From DATKMG01 sp035541995 (lineage in GTDB: Bacteria; Acidobacteriota; Terriglobia; Versatilivoradales; Versatilivoraceae), in the NCBI GenBank assembly GCA_035541995.1, contig DATKMG010000085.1, positions 1 to 28,626 on the forward strand: a stretch of DNA of 28,626 nt. Reading direction: 5' to 3'. This document shows positions 7,821 to 15,653 of this stretch, in pieces. Position 1 is the stretch's first letter. Each line of letters starts with the position of its first letter. A program made the translations under genes and the position numbers. The notes below the pieces were generated by a model. That model did no database searches and was not told where the DNA came from. It saw only the letters and a list, made by a program, of their open reading frames with translations.

Positions 7821-8987
7821 TCAGGGGGTCTTCAGCAACATGGCCCCGTCGACAACCACGCGGTCCCCGTTTTCCAGTCCTTTCAGGACAGGAATAAGGT
7901 CAGCGTGGCGATTGGCAACTTCGACATCCACCGGCTCAAATGTCCCTGGAGTCTTCTCCCGATAAACCAGGCTGTGCCCGTCTCCCTGAACCACGGCCCC
8001 CACTGGTACGACCACCACATGCTTGAAGTTTTCAAGATGTCTGATGCGTCCAAACATTTCCGGTCGAAATCGGCCACCGGGATTGCTCATTTCAGCGCGC
8101 ACCCTTACGGTGCGAGTTTGAGGGTCGACAACGTCAGCAATCTGTGTGACCCGAGCCTTAAGACTCTCACCCGGATAGGCAAGCAACTCGATGTCGATGT
8201 GCTCTCCCAGAGTGACGAGTCGAATAGAACTTTCAGGAATATCAGCGACGACCCAAACAGTCCCCAAATCGGCAATCGTCATCAAAGTGGAACTCGTGTC
8301 GTTCCGATATTCGCCGGGAGCTACATTAATTTCCAGAACTTTGCCGGCAATGGGAGCCCGAACGACGACTTCCTGTGCAAATTCCCCCAGCTTAAGACCC
8401 AGAATCTCCAAACGGCGCTGGGCCTCACTCTTGGAAGCTTGGGCTTGGTCCACATCTGCCCTGGTCTGAAGCAGCAAACTCTCGGCGCCGAGGACTTCCT
8501 TTTTCGCCACGGCGCGATTTTCATAAAGGTCTCGCAGCCGGTCCAGATCGGCCTGGGCCTTGACCAGCGCAGCCTGTGCCCGGCTCACGGCTGCTTCTGC
8601 CTGCCGATAGGCCGAGGTTGCTGAACCCACCTCCGGACTTTCCACACTGAGAAGAGGGGTTCCTTCCTTAACTGCGTCCCCCAACTTGACCAGGACTTGA
8701 CGCACACGCCCAGGGACGGGCATCAGCACACGGGACAATCGGTTCAGGTTGATTTCAATCTTGCCGGGGGCCACCACTTCGTCTAGCGGTATTTCAGCAA
8801 GTCGTACCGGTTCGACACGGATACGTTTCAGCTTGGGTGAATCCGCAGGAAGGATCACCCAAGCAGATTCAAAGTCCGCGTTCGTTTCTCGTGCCGAAGT
8901 CGCCTCGACTGTTTTTCCTTTGGCGCGGCTGCAGCCAGTCAATAGACAGATTCCAATGCTGACGAGAAGCCAAGCTAATCGTTTCAT
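7821..8987 (-). CDS. czcB: Periplasmic adaptor (membrane fusion) lipoprotein, CzcB type
   Basis: A 388-residue adaptor linking the CzcA pump to the outer-membrane channel. The N-terminus MKRLAWLLVSIGICLLTGC is a lipoprotein signal with lipobox LTGC. It is followed by the barrel-sandwich half-motif (PVPGRVRQVLVKLGDAVKEG). A coiled-coil hairpin rich in Ala, Gln and Arg spans about residues 128-195, with the return half-motif APIAGKVLEINVAPGEY. Beta-barrel and membrane-proximal domains end in DGAMLLKTP. Its ATG overlaps the czcC stop by four bases (ATGA). There are no His-rich metal-binding tails, so it gives no clue to the exact metal. Confidence 0.92.
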   Translation of the reverse strand: MKRLAWLLVSIGICLLTGCSRAKGKTVEATSARETNADFESAWVILPADSPKLKRIRVEPVRLAEIPLDEVVAPGKIEINLNRLSRVLMPVPGRVRQVLVKLGDAVKEGTPLLSVESPEVGSATSAYRQAEAAVSRAQAALVKAQADLDRLRDLYENRAVAKKEVLGAESLLLQTRADVDQAQASKSEAQRRLEILGLKLGEFAQEVVVRAPIAGKVLEINVAPGEYRNDTSSTLMTIADLGTVWVVADIPESSIRLVTLGEHIDIELLAYPGESLKARVTQIADVVDPQTRTVRVRAEMSNPGGRFRPEMFGRIRHLENFKHVVVVPVGAVVQGDGHSLVYREKTPGTFEPVDVEVANRHADLIPVLKGLENGDRVVVDGAMLLKTP

Positions 8988-10270
8988 GGGTTGACAGCCT
9001 TTCCGGAAACGGAGTCGATAGCATACAGACTCCGCGCATACTCAGCACGAGCCTCGTGGTAGCCTTGCATCGTCTCATTAAAAGCACGCTGGGCGTCCAG
9101 AAACTCAATGAGGGTCGCTTCACCTCGCTTATAAGAGTACTCCGTGATTTGGCGAACATCACGTGCCTGTGTCAGCATGTCCTTTTCAATGGTCTCGATT
9201 AAGGCATTGGCTGTTGAATACTGTTTATAGGCCGTTTTGACTTCATTGACGATAATTGCCTCCAGGCTCCTGACGCGAGCCTCGACCTGTTGCTGTTCGA
9301 GCCGTGCCCGTTCAATTTCACCTTGGTTGCGATTGAATACGGGCAAGGGAGCGCTGAAAAAGAAGCCTAATGAGTTTCCGGTCCCAGCCAGGCCTTGTTG
9401 CCGGCGGTACTCGGTCCCGACAGTATAATCCACCTTGCCTTGAGCGATCTGCAGCCGCATTTCGGCTGCCGACCTCGCCTGATCCCGCCTCAGAGCCAAG
9501 AGATCGGGCCGATCCTGGAATGCGAGTTTGCCAAGCTCATCCAAACTCAGCACTTGCGTGTCGTGTCTCAGCGGACCGGAGACTTCAAGAGTTTCGGACA
9601 GACTCACTCGGCCCAACAACAGTTCGAGTCGGCCTCGCGTCGAGTAAAGACGAAGTTCCGCCTGACGCACCGCATTTTGAAACTGCAGTGCTGCAACCCT
9701 CGTCCGCACCAGCTCCACATCTGCCAGGTCTCCCGCGCGCACTCGCGCCGCGTTCACCTCGACAATTTCGTTAAGGGCTTTCAGATTCTCTTGGGCCAGT
9801 ACCAAGTTGTCTCTAGCCAGCTGCACGTCCACAAATGTACTCTGGACATCCAGAACGAGGCCACGGATCGTATTGAGCAACTGAAGTTGCGCAACGCTCT
9901 TGGAATTCTCAGCTACATCGATTCGACTCCTTCGCTTGCCACCTCGTTCCAAAAGAAAATCGGTGCGAAAGTTAAACTCCTGGGGACCCGCCCGGTTGAT
10001 CTCATTATAGTCGGTACCCAGCAGGTCCAGATGATCTCCCCCCAAACTGACGACCGGATTGGGCCGCAGTCGAGCCGTAATTAGGCGCGCCTCGGCGAGC
10101 GAGACGTTATACCGCTCCGCCAGCAGTTCAATGTTTTTCTCCAGGGCCTCAGCGACTGCTTGGTCAATTGTCAAAGGCCCAGATGACGGGTGAGCAGGCG
10201 ATAGGGACTGGGGAAAACAGAGAGAAAACAAAAACAAGTAGGTGATCGCAAAACGTCTTAATTGATTCAT
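8984..10270 (-). CDS. czcC: Outer-membrane efflux channel, CzcC/TolC type
   Basis: A 428-residue TolC-family outer membrane factor. It has a Sec signal peptide (MNQLRRFAITYLFLFSLCF then PQSLSPAHP). Two related halves follow, with long amphipathic helices and the typical LTIDQAVAEALEKN and NPVVSLGGDHLD openings, and the late FLDAQRAFNETMQGYHEA helix. I place the start at the ATG at 10270, where the signal peptide begins; an upstream in-frame ATG at 10348 would put 26 charged residues before it. It is the first gene of the czcCBA-DUF190 operon and provides the exit duct for exported metal. Confidence 0.9.
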   Translation of the reverse strand: MNQLRRFAITYLFLFSLCFPQSLSPAHPSSGPLTIDQAVAEALEKNIELLAERYNVSLAEARLITARLRPNPVVSLGGDHLDLLGTDYNEINRAGPQEFNFRTDFLLERGGKRRSRIDVAENSKSVAQLQLLNTIRGLVLDVQSTFVDVQLARDNLVLAQENLKALNEIVEVNAARVRAGDLADVELVRTRVAALQFQNAVRQAELRLYSTRGRLELLLGRVSLSETLEVSGPLRHDTQVLSLDELGKLAFQDRPDLLALRRDQARSAAEMRLQIAQGKVDYTVGTEYRRQQGLAGTGNSLGFFFSAPLPVFNRNQGEIERARLEQQQVEARVRSLEAIIVNEVKTAYKQYSTANALIETIEKDMLTQARDVRQITEYSYKRGEATLIEFLDAQRAFNETMQGYHEARAEYARSLYAIDSVSGKAVNP

Positions 10271-10404
10271 GGTTCTCACATGCGAAATGAGGATACCTGG
10301 GCTCCAGATGCGGATTTGGGACCACGCCAAAACCCGCTCCAGCACCATGGAAAGTTTGCAAAATCATCGCCAAGTCTGGCTTAAATGCTGGACTAAGGAG
10401 CCTG

Positions 10405-10425
10405 CGTTGTCAATATCAGACAACG
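10405..10425 (-). promoter_or_regulatory. Perfect inverted repeat overlapping a TTGACA box upstream of czcC
   Basis: The sequence is CGTTGTC, seven bases, then GACAACG, a perfect 7-bp dyad in the 247-base gap upstream of czcC. Read on the minus strand, positions 10413-10408 give a consensus -35 TTGACA at one arm. No good -10 is found at normal spacing, which would fit an activator-dependent promoter. It could instead be a weak terminator of the KdpD-like gene, although no T-run follows. Confidence 0.4.
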
Positions 10426-10517
10426 AGGTGACATCGGAAGAGAGGACAACTACGAAAATCCGGGGGGTATGTGCTGACCTTTTTGTTTCCTGGTGATTTG
10501 GTGGTCGGAATTCGGGG

Positions 10518-11663
10518 CTAGCTGGGCCGCTGGCGTTCCGCAACGATGGTGACTTGCATGTCTTGAGCCAAGCGGACGACCTGATCGACAAGGTTTCTTT
10601 CCAGGAAAGGGAGTGTGTGGCTTCGATGAGGTCGCACCAGGAAGATTTGTGTCACCTCGTGCAGCCGTGCAAAGTCAACGAGTGCCTGCGCTATGTTCAA
10701 GCCTGGTATAATTCGGGTCTCGATGCGTAAATTGCGCGCAAAGTTCAGATGCTTCTCGATAGCTTCGCGCTGGGCTGGAGGCATGTGCGATCGGTCAGCA
10801 TCACTCTCGACGGAAACGGCAAAACAATCGGCCTTCAGGTAGTCTGCGACGCGCCTGCCGCGTCGGATCAACATTGCCGTTGAGGGGTCAGGGGTCACGT
10901 AAATCAGAATCCGGTCCTGTAGTTGGCCATTCCGAGCGGATACGGTCTGCCTGTTAAGGCTAGATTCCGCATGTGGCAACTCGCCCTTTTCCAAGACCCC
11001 CTGTCGAACATCCACCTCATGGGCGGTTTGCCGAAGTGTCAACTCGCGCAGGACGACAAGCGTAGATTCTTTGAAGAAGTTCTGTAAAGCCTGCCCGACC
11101 TTGTCCGGAGAGTAAATGACACCGCGCCGCAGTCGGTTAAGTAAAGCTTCCGGAGGCAAATCGACCATCACCACTTCATCGGCCTGCTTCACGACCCAAT
11201 CCGGGATTGTCTCTCGTACCCGAATGCCAGTGATCTGCCATACGAGGTCGTTAAGACTCTCGATATGCTGCACATTCAGGGTTGTGAGCACGTTGATTCC
11301 AGAATCGAGCAACACTTGTACATCCTCCCAGCGCTTGGTCCGGTCCGCACCCGGGACATTGGTGTGGGCAAGCTCATCGATTGCGCAGGTCTGGGGATGT
11401 CGGTGTAGAATGGCCTCAACATCCATCTCTCCGAAAGCAGTCCCGCGGTATTGGATTTGCCGGCGCGGGAGAAGCTCCAAACCGTCTATGTGCGCAATGG
11501 TGTCTTTGCGGCCATGTGGCTCAAAGTAGCCGACGACGACGTCGATGCCCTCGCGCTTGAGCTGGTGTACCTCGGTAAGCATCTGATAAGTCTTGCCGAC
11601 GCCAGCCGCGTAGCCGAGATATATTTTCAGGTTTCCACGTTGGCGTGGGGTAGGCTCGGTCAT
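10518..11663 (-). CDS. Stand-alone KdpD N-terminal sensor protein (KdpD domain plus Usp domain), intact ATPase motifs
   Basis: A 381-residue protein corresponding only to the cytoplasmic N-terminal half of the KdpD sensor kinase. Residues 10-215 are the KdpD domain, with Walker A GYAAGVGKT (residues 17-25) and the hallmark IDELAHTN. Residues 250-375 are a Usp-like domain (LIYVTPDPSTAMLIRRGRRV). In full-length KdpD this part binds ATP and tunes kinase versus phosphatase activity. Here there is no membrane, HisKA or ATPase_c part, so it must act on the separate kinase at 14088-15575 (inference). The ATG at 11663 has GAGG about eight bases ahead and lies nine bases after the upstream paralogue, so the two are cotranscribed. 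Confidence 0.88.
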   Translation of the reverse strand: MTEPTPRQRGNLKIYLGYAAGVGKTYQMLTEVHQLKREGIDVVVGYFEPHGRKDTIAHIDGLELLPRRQIQYRGTAFGEMDVEAILHRHPQTCAIDELAHTNVPGADRTKRWEDVQVLLDSGINVLTTLNVQHIESLNDLVWQITGIRVRETIPDWVVKQADEVVMVDLPPEALLNRLRRGVIYSPDKVGQALQNFFKESTLVVLRELTLRQTAHEVDVRQGVLEKGELPHAESSLNRQTVSARNGQLQDRILIYVTPDPSTAMLIRRGRRVADYLKADCFAVSVESDADRSHMPPAQREAIEKHLNFARNLRIETRIIPGLNIAQALVDFARLHEVTQIFLVRPHRSHTLPFLERNLVDQVVRLAQDMQVTIVAERQRPS

Positions 11664-11672
11664 GGTCGGGCC

Positions 11673-12773
11673 TCAATTGGGAAAGATACGCACGTCGATG
11701 CCTTCAGCCTCGCGGATCAGCCGGCCTACGAAGCTGCCCCACAGGCGCTGCCACCAGTTCTCGTGTGCGCTATGTCCAATAAATATCTGAGTGATTCCGT
11801 GTGAGTGCGCAAAATCCATGAGGGCCTTGACTGGATCCTCAGCCTCAAGAGGTTCGATATGAGCATTCAATTGTCGAGCAACCGTCAGGTTGGTTTCGAG
11901 TGCACTCTTGTCATCGGACGAAAGATCCGGATCGCTAAGAAACGCTACGAAAAGCTCACCGTGAAACCGATCGGCATTGCGGCGTCCACTTTCGATCATC
12001 TTCCGAGCGTTCAAACCGGGCCTGATAAAGACCAGGATGCGTTCTTGAGCGCCCCAGAGCTGCTCAATGCCATGGTCTCTGAGGTACTTTTCGAGCTGGC
12101 GATCGACGACGTCGGCAGCCAGGAGCAGGGCAATTTCCCGAAGTTCCGAAAGCTGCTGGGGACCCGGACCGGTGGCATCCTGTGCGCTGGCACCTTCGGT
12201 TCTTTCTAAACACAGGTCGGCGGGCATATCGACTAATTCAACCTCATCAGCAGTCTGTACAAAATTGAGAGGAATGGTGGAAGTGACTCTCTTACCGGTG
12301 ATCCTCTCCACCTGTTCCCGGTACTCTTCGATGTACTGCAAGTTCACTGAAGCAATCACGGAGATCCCTGCGGCCAGGAGCTGTTCTACATCCTGCCACC
12401 GCTTGGAGTGCAGACTGCCCGATGGATTGTCATAGGCGAGTCCGTCAATGAGGCATCCCTGGGGACGGCGATTCAAGATCGCATCGACATCCATCACCAG
12501 CAGACCCTCAACCCTCTTGAAGGGAATGACTTCCATTTTCTTGAGCAGTTCTTCCACCTCCGTGGAATTCACGGGTTGTATAGCACCTACAACAACATCT
12601 TGTCCTCGTTCGCGACGACGGCGTCCCTCATCAAACATGCGGAATGACTTGCCCACACCGGAGATATACCCCAGGAAGATTTTGAGCCTCCCCCGTTTCT
12701 GGTGCGCGTCTTCCGCGTGGTCCGGATCCAACCCAACCTCAGCATCCGGAGGCTCTGTCGATCTATCGATCAC
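11673..12773 (-). CDS. Second stand-alone KdpD N-terminal-type protein with degenerate Walker B region
   Basis: A 366-residue paralogue of the downstream gene: KdpD domain then Usp domain, no kinase core. Walker A is kept (GYISGVGKS), but the diagnostic DELAHTN reads DGLAYDN, replacing the acidic Glu as well as the His and Thr. Nucleotide turnover is therefore probably impaired while binding may persist. The following SKRWQDVEQLL is well conserved, which argues against a frameshift or pseudogene. A GTG at 12773 has GGAGAGGA six bases ahead and is preferred. The ATG at 12791 lacks a ribosome site. It precedes its partner by nine bases. A regulatory, possibly pseudoenzyme, subunit of a split KdpD is the likely role. 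Confidence 0.85.
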   Translation of the reverse strand: MIDRSTEPPDAEVGLDPDHAEDAHQKRGRLKIFLGYISGVGKSFRMFDEGRRRRERGQDVVVGAIQPVNSTEVEELLKKMEVIPFKRVEGLLVMDVDAILNRRPQGCLIDGLAYDNPSGSLHSKRWQDVEQLLAAGISVIASVNLQYIEEYREQVERITGKRVTSTIPLNFVQTADEVELVDMPADLCLERTEGASAQDATGPGPQQLSELREIALLLAADVVDRQLEKYLRDHGIEQLWGAQERILVFIRPGLNARKMIESGRRNADRFHGELFVAFLSDPDLSSDDKSALETNLTVARQLNAHIEPLEAEDPVKALMDFAHSHGITQIFIGHSAHENWWQRLWGSFVGRLIREAEGIDVRIFPN

Positions 12774-12862
12774 GAAAGTTCCTCTCCTCATTGGCTATTA
12801 TCGCAAACGCTCGTGGAAACAAAAAGGGGTATGTGTCCCAGTTGTTTGTGGACCGACTCGGG

Positions 12863-13355
12863 CGATTTGATAGAAGTTCCCCAAGACCTTTTTCAAGTCG
12901 CCACGGTCGATGAAAGAGGCATCGGTAGCCACGATTGATTCGTTCCTTGAATCGATCGTGGGCGTTTCAAAGGGGTCAAAAGGCCCACGGTAACTGCCCA
13001 AAGCGCAGTAACCGTGGCTACCCAAACTCGCATTTTCATAAAAGTGCCCCATGAACTCTTCAAGTTCACCACCTCGGATGAAAATGGCGGTCATGCGGGT
13101 AGCGTGGGAGCCGATCTCCGAGCGGCGATCAGGCTGAGCCGGGCTACCCCCGCGACGGAGCGCGGCGTCCACCTTCAAAACCGCATTTTCATAAAAGCCT
13201 CTCATGCTCCTTCCAGGCGCACCACGTAACATGAAAATGCTGGAGAACGGGACGAGGGCGTCCCGGCTCCAGTGGAATGGAGACGCCGCGCCCCCGCGGC
13301 GCCCATGAAACCGTATTTTCAAGAGAGCGACCCGCTCAAGGTTAGATGAAAACAC
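12863..13355. repeat. Tandem array of four degenerate modules alternating with paired GC-rich hairpins
   Basis: The gap between the KdpD-N genes and kdpE holds four related AT-edged modules at about 12863-12919, 13029-13090, 13182-13240 and 13312-13355. The clearest two read CGCATTTTCATAAAAG at one edge and ATGAAAATGG or ATGAAAATGC at the other. Between modules lie paired hairpins: 12929-12941 with 12949-12961, and 12985-12997 with 13005-13017; GGGTAGC (13097) with GCTACCC (13143) enclosing GCCG/CGGC, plus CCGCG/CGCGG at 13150-13165; CTGGAG/CTCCAG around GGGACG/CGTCCC, plus GCCGCG/CGCGGC at 13285-13300. The module edges can pair with each other across the hairpins. The array can be read through in one minus-strand frame, but the hairpins and degenerate content favour a non-coding element. 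Confidence 0.7.
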
Positions 13356-13361
13356 TCATTA

Positions 13362-13389
13362 TTGGTTTTGGTCGCGAAATAGAAACCAA
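13362..13389 (-). terminator. Inverted repeat just downstream of kdpE
   Basis: TTGGTTT at 13362-13368 pairs with AAACCAA at 13383-13389 around a 14-base loop, ten bases past the kdpE stop. There is no clean T-run on the minus strand, so it is only a candidate transcription end or 3-prime stabilising stem. Confidence 0.35.
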
Positions 13390-13398
13390 CCCGAGAGT

Positions 13399-14091
13399 TC
13401 ATTCAGGCGAGTTGAAGCGATAACCAATCCAGGGCTCGGTCAACAGGAATTTCGGTTTGGAAGGATTCTTTTCGATTTTCTTTCGGAGCTGATTGACGAA
13501 TACGCGGAGGTACTCCACTTCGTTGCCGTAATCGGGTCCCCAGACGGCCTGCAACAAGATGCCATGCGGAATTGGCACATTGGGCTGGGAGGCCAAGTGG
13601 TACAGAAGGTCGAATTCCTTCGGTGTCAGCCGAATCTCTTTGTTCCGAATGATCACCCGCCGGGTTGCCGGGTTAATCTCCATGTCTCCCGCCTGGATTG
13701 GGGAAGAACTGGCGTCCCCCGACTGAGGAAGCCGACGCAGAGCCGCCCGGATGCGAGCCAATAACTCGGGCATGCTGAATGGCTTCGTTACATAATCGTC
13801 GGCGCCGGCATCGAGCGCCGCCACTTTGTCCCGTTCCGTATTGCGAACAGTTAGCACCACGATGGCGATATCCCAGCTTTCGCGAATTGCCCGGCAAGTC
13901 TCCATGCCGCCTATCCCAGGCATGTTCATGTCCAACAATACCAGATCGTACTTTTCTTCCCGGAGCTTCTCGAGGGCCTCTTCGCCGTTGCAGGCGTCAT
14001 CAATGAAATAGCCCTGTGCTGTCAGGGAGGCCCGCATCATCCGGCGGATTTGGGGCTCGTCATCGACCACCAGGATGCGTTCATGACTCAT
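13399..14091 (-). CDS. kdpE: KdpE-type response regulator (OmpR/PhoB family)
   Basis: A 230-residue two-domain regulator. The receiver domain has the acidic pair Asp10-Asp11, phosphoacceptor Asp54 in LVLLDMNMPG, Thr81 and Lys103 in VTKPF. A winged-helix DNA-binding domain follows from about residue 130, with IRLTPKEFDLLYHLA, the VEYLRVFVNQLRKKIE recognition helix and the ending LTEPWIGYRF, all typical of KdpE. Phosphorylated by its partner kinase, it would activate the kdpFABC promoter under K+ limitation. Its ATG overlaps the kinase stop by four bases (ATGA), so the two are coupled. Confidence 0.9.
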   Translation of the reverse strand: MSHERILVVDDEPQIRRMMRASLTAQGYFIDDACNGEEALEKLREEKYDLVLLDMNMPGIGGMETCRAIRESWDIAIVVLTVRNTERDKVAALDAGADDYVTKPFSMPELLARIRAALRRLPQSGDASSSPIQAGDMEINPATRRVIIRNKEIRLTPKEFDLLYHLASQPNVPIPHGILLQAVWGPDYGNEVEYLRVFVNQLRKKIEKNPSKPKFLLTEPWIGYRFNSPE

Positions 14092-15575
14092 GCTGGAGCG
14101 GCTCCGTCCACTGCAGGAAGCGAGAAGGAGAAACGCGACCCCTTTCCCACCTCACTCTTCACCCATATCTTCCCGCCATGAGCATTTACGATTCGGCGAG
14201 CAATGATCAACCCCATACCCGTCCCCGGTATGAGGTCACGGACGCTCGCAGCCCGATAGCGGTCTTCGAAAATTCGATTCCGGTCTTCCTCGGGAATACC
14301 CGGTCCGCGGTCCTCGACGCTGATCACTACGGTGTCTTCAGTGGCTTCGGCGGCTACCGTAATCGGATCCGGCGGCGGGCAGTATTTCACAGCATTACTG
14401 ATAAGGTGCATGATCACCATCGTGATGAGACTTGGATCGGCGCGGCATTGAGTCAAACGATCAGGGATCTTCACCTCGACCTCTCGACCCTCCAGAACCG
14501 GGCGCAGTCTCTTCAAGGAGGAGCGAATCAGGTCTGACGGCGCGCACGGTTCGGTGCGAACCTGGATGTCTCCGGCCTCAATGCGAGCCATCTCGATAGC
14601 CTCACTGACAAGAAAGTTCATCCGATCGGCTTCTTCGTCGACCACAGTCAGCAGCTCTTTTTGATTGATGGCTGCAGGGGGGTCGCAAAGTAGCGCGGAG
14701 ACGGCTCCTTTAATGGAAGTGAGCGGCGTTTTGAATTCGTGGGCAATGGCGTCCAACAGCATGGATTTCAGCTCCTGACTCCGACGCGCCGCCTCGGCCT
14801 GGCTTGCCAATTCAAGGTTGCGGGCCCTTTCAAACGCGATGCCCGCCAAATTGGCGATTGCGTAGAGAGCCGTGTCGGAAATCGATGAACTCTGAACCGC
14901 CAGGCTGCCTACAGGCTTTCCCCCCAGGCGAATGGGGACGATCATCGTCCGGGCCTCCGGATCGTGAAATACAGTGTCCTGCACAGCAGTGTCTCTCAGT
15001 TTGCTTCCATTGCCGGGAAGGTCCAGGGGTCCGGCGTGGAAAATGGCGCCGGTCGACCGCTCGAACAACGCCACGGCATCCGCCTCAAAAACCTGAGCTA
15101 TTTGGTCAGCAATCCGTTTCCCGACCTCGGCTTGTCCTTCCCTTATCATCAAAGCCCGACTCAATGAATAGAGTCGCTCCATTTCTGCACGGCGCGCATA
15201 GGCTTCCAGCGTTCGTCGTTTGGCCCAGGCCGCAAGATGACTGGTAATGACAGCCGTCACCAGGAACGCTGTCAGCGCAGCCCAATTCTGCGGGTCGGCT
15301 ATGGTAAACGTGCCGATGGGAGGCAGGAAGAAGAAGTTGAGAGAAAGCATTGCAACGATCGAAGCCAGAACGGCCTCTGCCAGTCCCCAGTTTGTTGAGA
15401 TGATCAAGACTGCCAGGAGATACGATAAGGCGACTGTCGTGCTGTTTACCGAGACGACGCGGTAGTACAGGTAAGTAATTGCACAGATACTTGCAACTGC
15501 TCCAACCCCACGTAACATAACTCGCAAGATCATTTCCAAGATTCCCGTCGGTTGCCCGGGCTCACTCAAGATCAA
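14088..15575 (-). CDS. kdpD: Truncated-type KdpD sensor kinase: DUF4118 membrane domain, GAF, HisKA and ATPase
   Basis: A 495-residue inner-membrane histidine kinase corresponding to the C-terminal half of KdpD. Four membrane helices of the DUF4118 domain span about residues 24-118. A GAF-like domain covers about 140-250. The H-box is AHEFKTPLTSIKG with His279. The ATPase has N-box HLISNAVKY, G1 VEDRGPGIP and G2 GTGMGL. The cytoplasmic KdpD/Usp half is absent and is encoded separately at 10518-12773. The start is uncertain: TTG at 15575 gives the longest protein, while ATG at 15533 would still keep all domains. It is translationally coupled to kdpE. Confidence 0.9.
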   Translation of the reverse strand: MILSEPGQPTGILEMILRVMLRGVGAVASICAITYLYYRVVSVNSTTVALSYLLAVLIISTNWGLAEAVLASIVAMLSLNFFFLPPIGTFTIADPQNWAALTAFLVTAVITSHLAAWAKRRTLEAYARRAEMERLYSLSRALMIREGQAEVGKRIADQIAQVFEADAVALFERSTGAIFHAGPLDLPGNGSKLRDTAVQDTVFHDPEARTMIVPIRLGGKPVGSLAVQSSSISDTALYAIANLAGIAFERARNLELASQAEAARRSQELKSMLLDAIAHEFKTPLTSIKGAVSALLCDPPAAINQKELLTVVDEEADRMNFLVSEAIEMARIEAGDIQVRTEPCAPSDLIRSSLKRLRPVLEGREVEVKIPDRLTQCRADPSLITMVIMHLISNAVKYCPPPDPITVAAEATEDTVVISVEDRGPGIPEEDRNRIFEDRYRAASVRDLIPGTGMGLIIARRIVNAHGGKIWVKSEVGKGSRFSFSLPAVDGAAPA

Positions 15576-15609
15576 GATATCGGGCAGGCAGGTTGTCCCT
15601 AATTCACCG

Positions 15610-15650
15610 GCATTGAAGTTGACTCTATTATAGCGAGTCGCAGAGTCGCT
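15610..15650 (-). promoter_or_regulatory. Candidate promoter of the kdpD-kdpE pair with tandem GCGACTC repeats
   Basis: On the minus strand a perfect -10 TATAAT lies at 15632-15627. Immediately upstream, in the -35 region, GCGACTC occurs twice in tandem eight bases apart, and GAGTC follows the -10. There is no recognisable -35 hexamer, which fits activation by a bound regulator. This is the only gene-free space before the kinase. Confidence 0.45.
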
Positions 15651-15653
15651 TCG

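Noticed and set aside
7905..8624. Long plus-strand ORF opposite czcB
   Set aside because: It is a shadow of the well-supported czcB frame and has no family signature.
9395..10084. 229-residue plus-strand ORF opposite czcC
   Set aside because: It is a shadow of czcC; its residues show no fold or motif.
12798..13355. A 185-residue minus-strand reading frame with three repeats of a Phe-Tyr-Glu-Asn-like motif
   Set aside because: It coincides with the hairpin-rich repeat array, the spacer residues are low-complexity GC products, and there is no ribosome site. Shared frame among copies is noted as an alternative but not enough to call a gene.
12863..13355. CRISPR array or integron attC array
   Set aside because: Repeats are degenerate, irregularly spaced and structured differently from CRISPR repeats. 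No cas or integrase gene is present and no attC core sites are evident.
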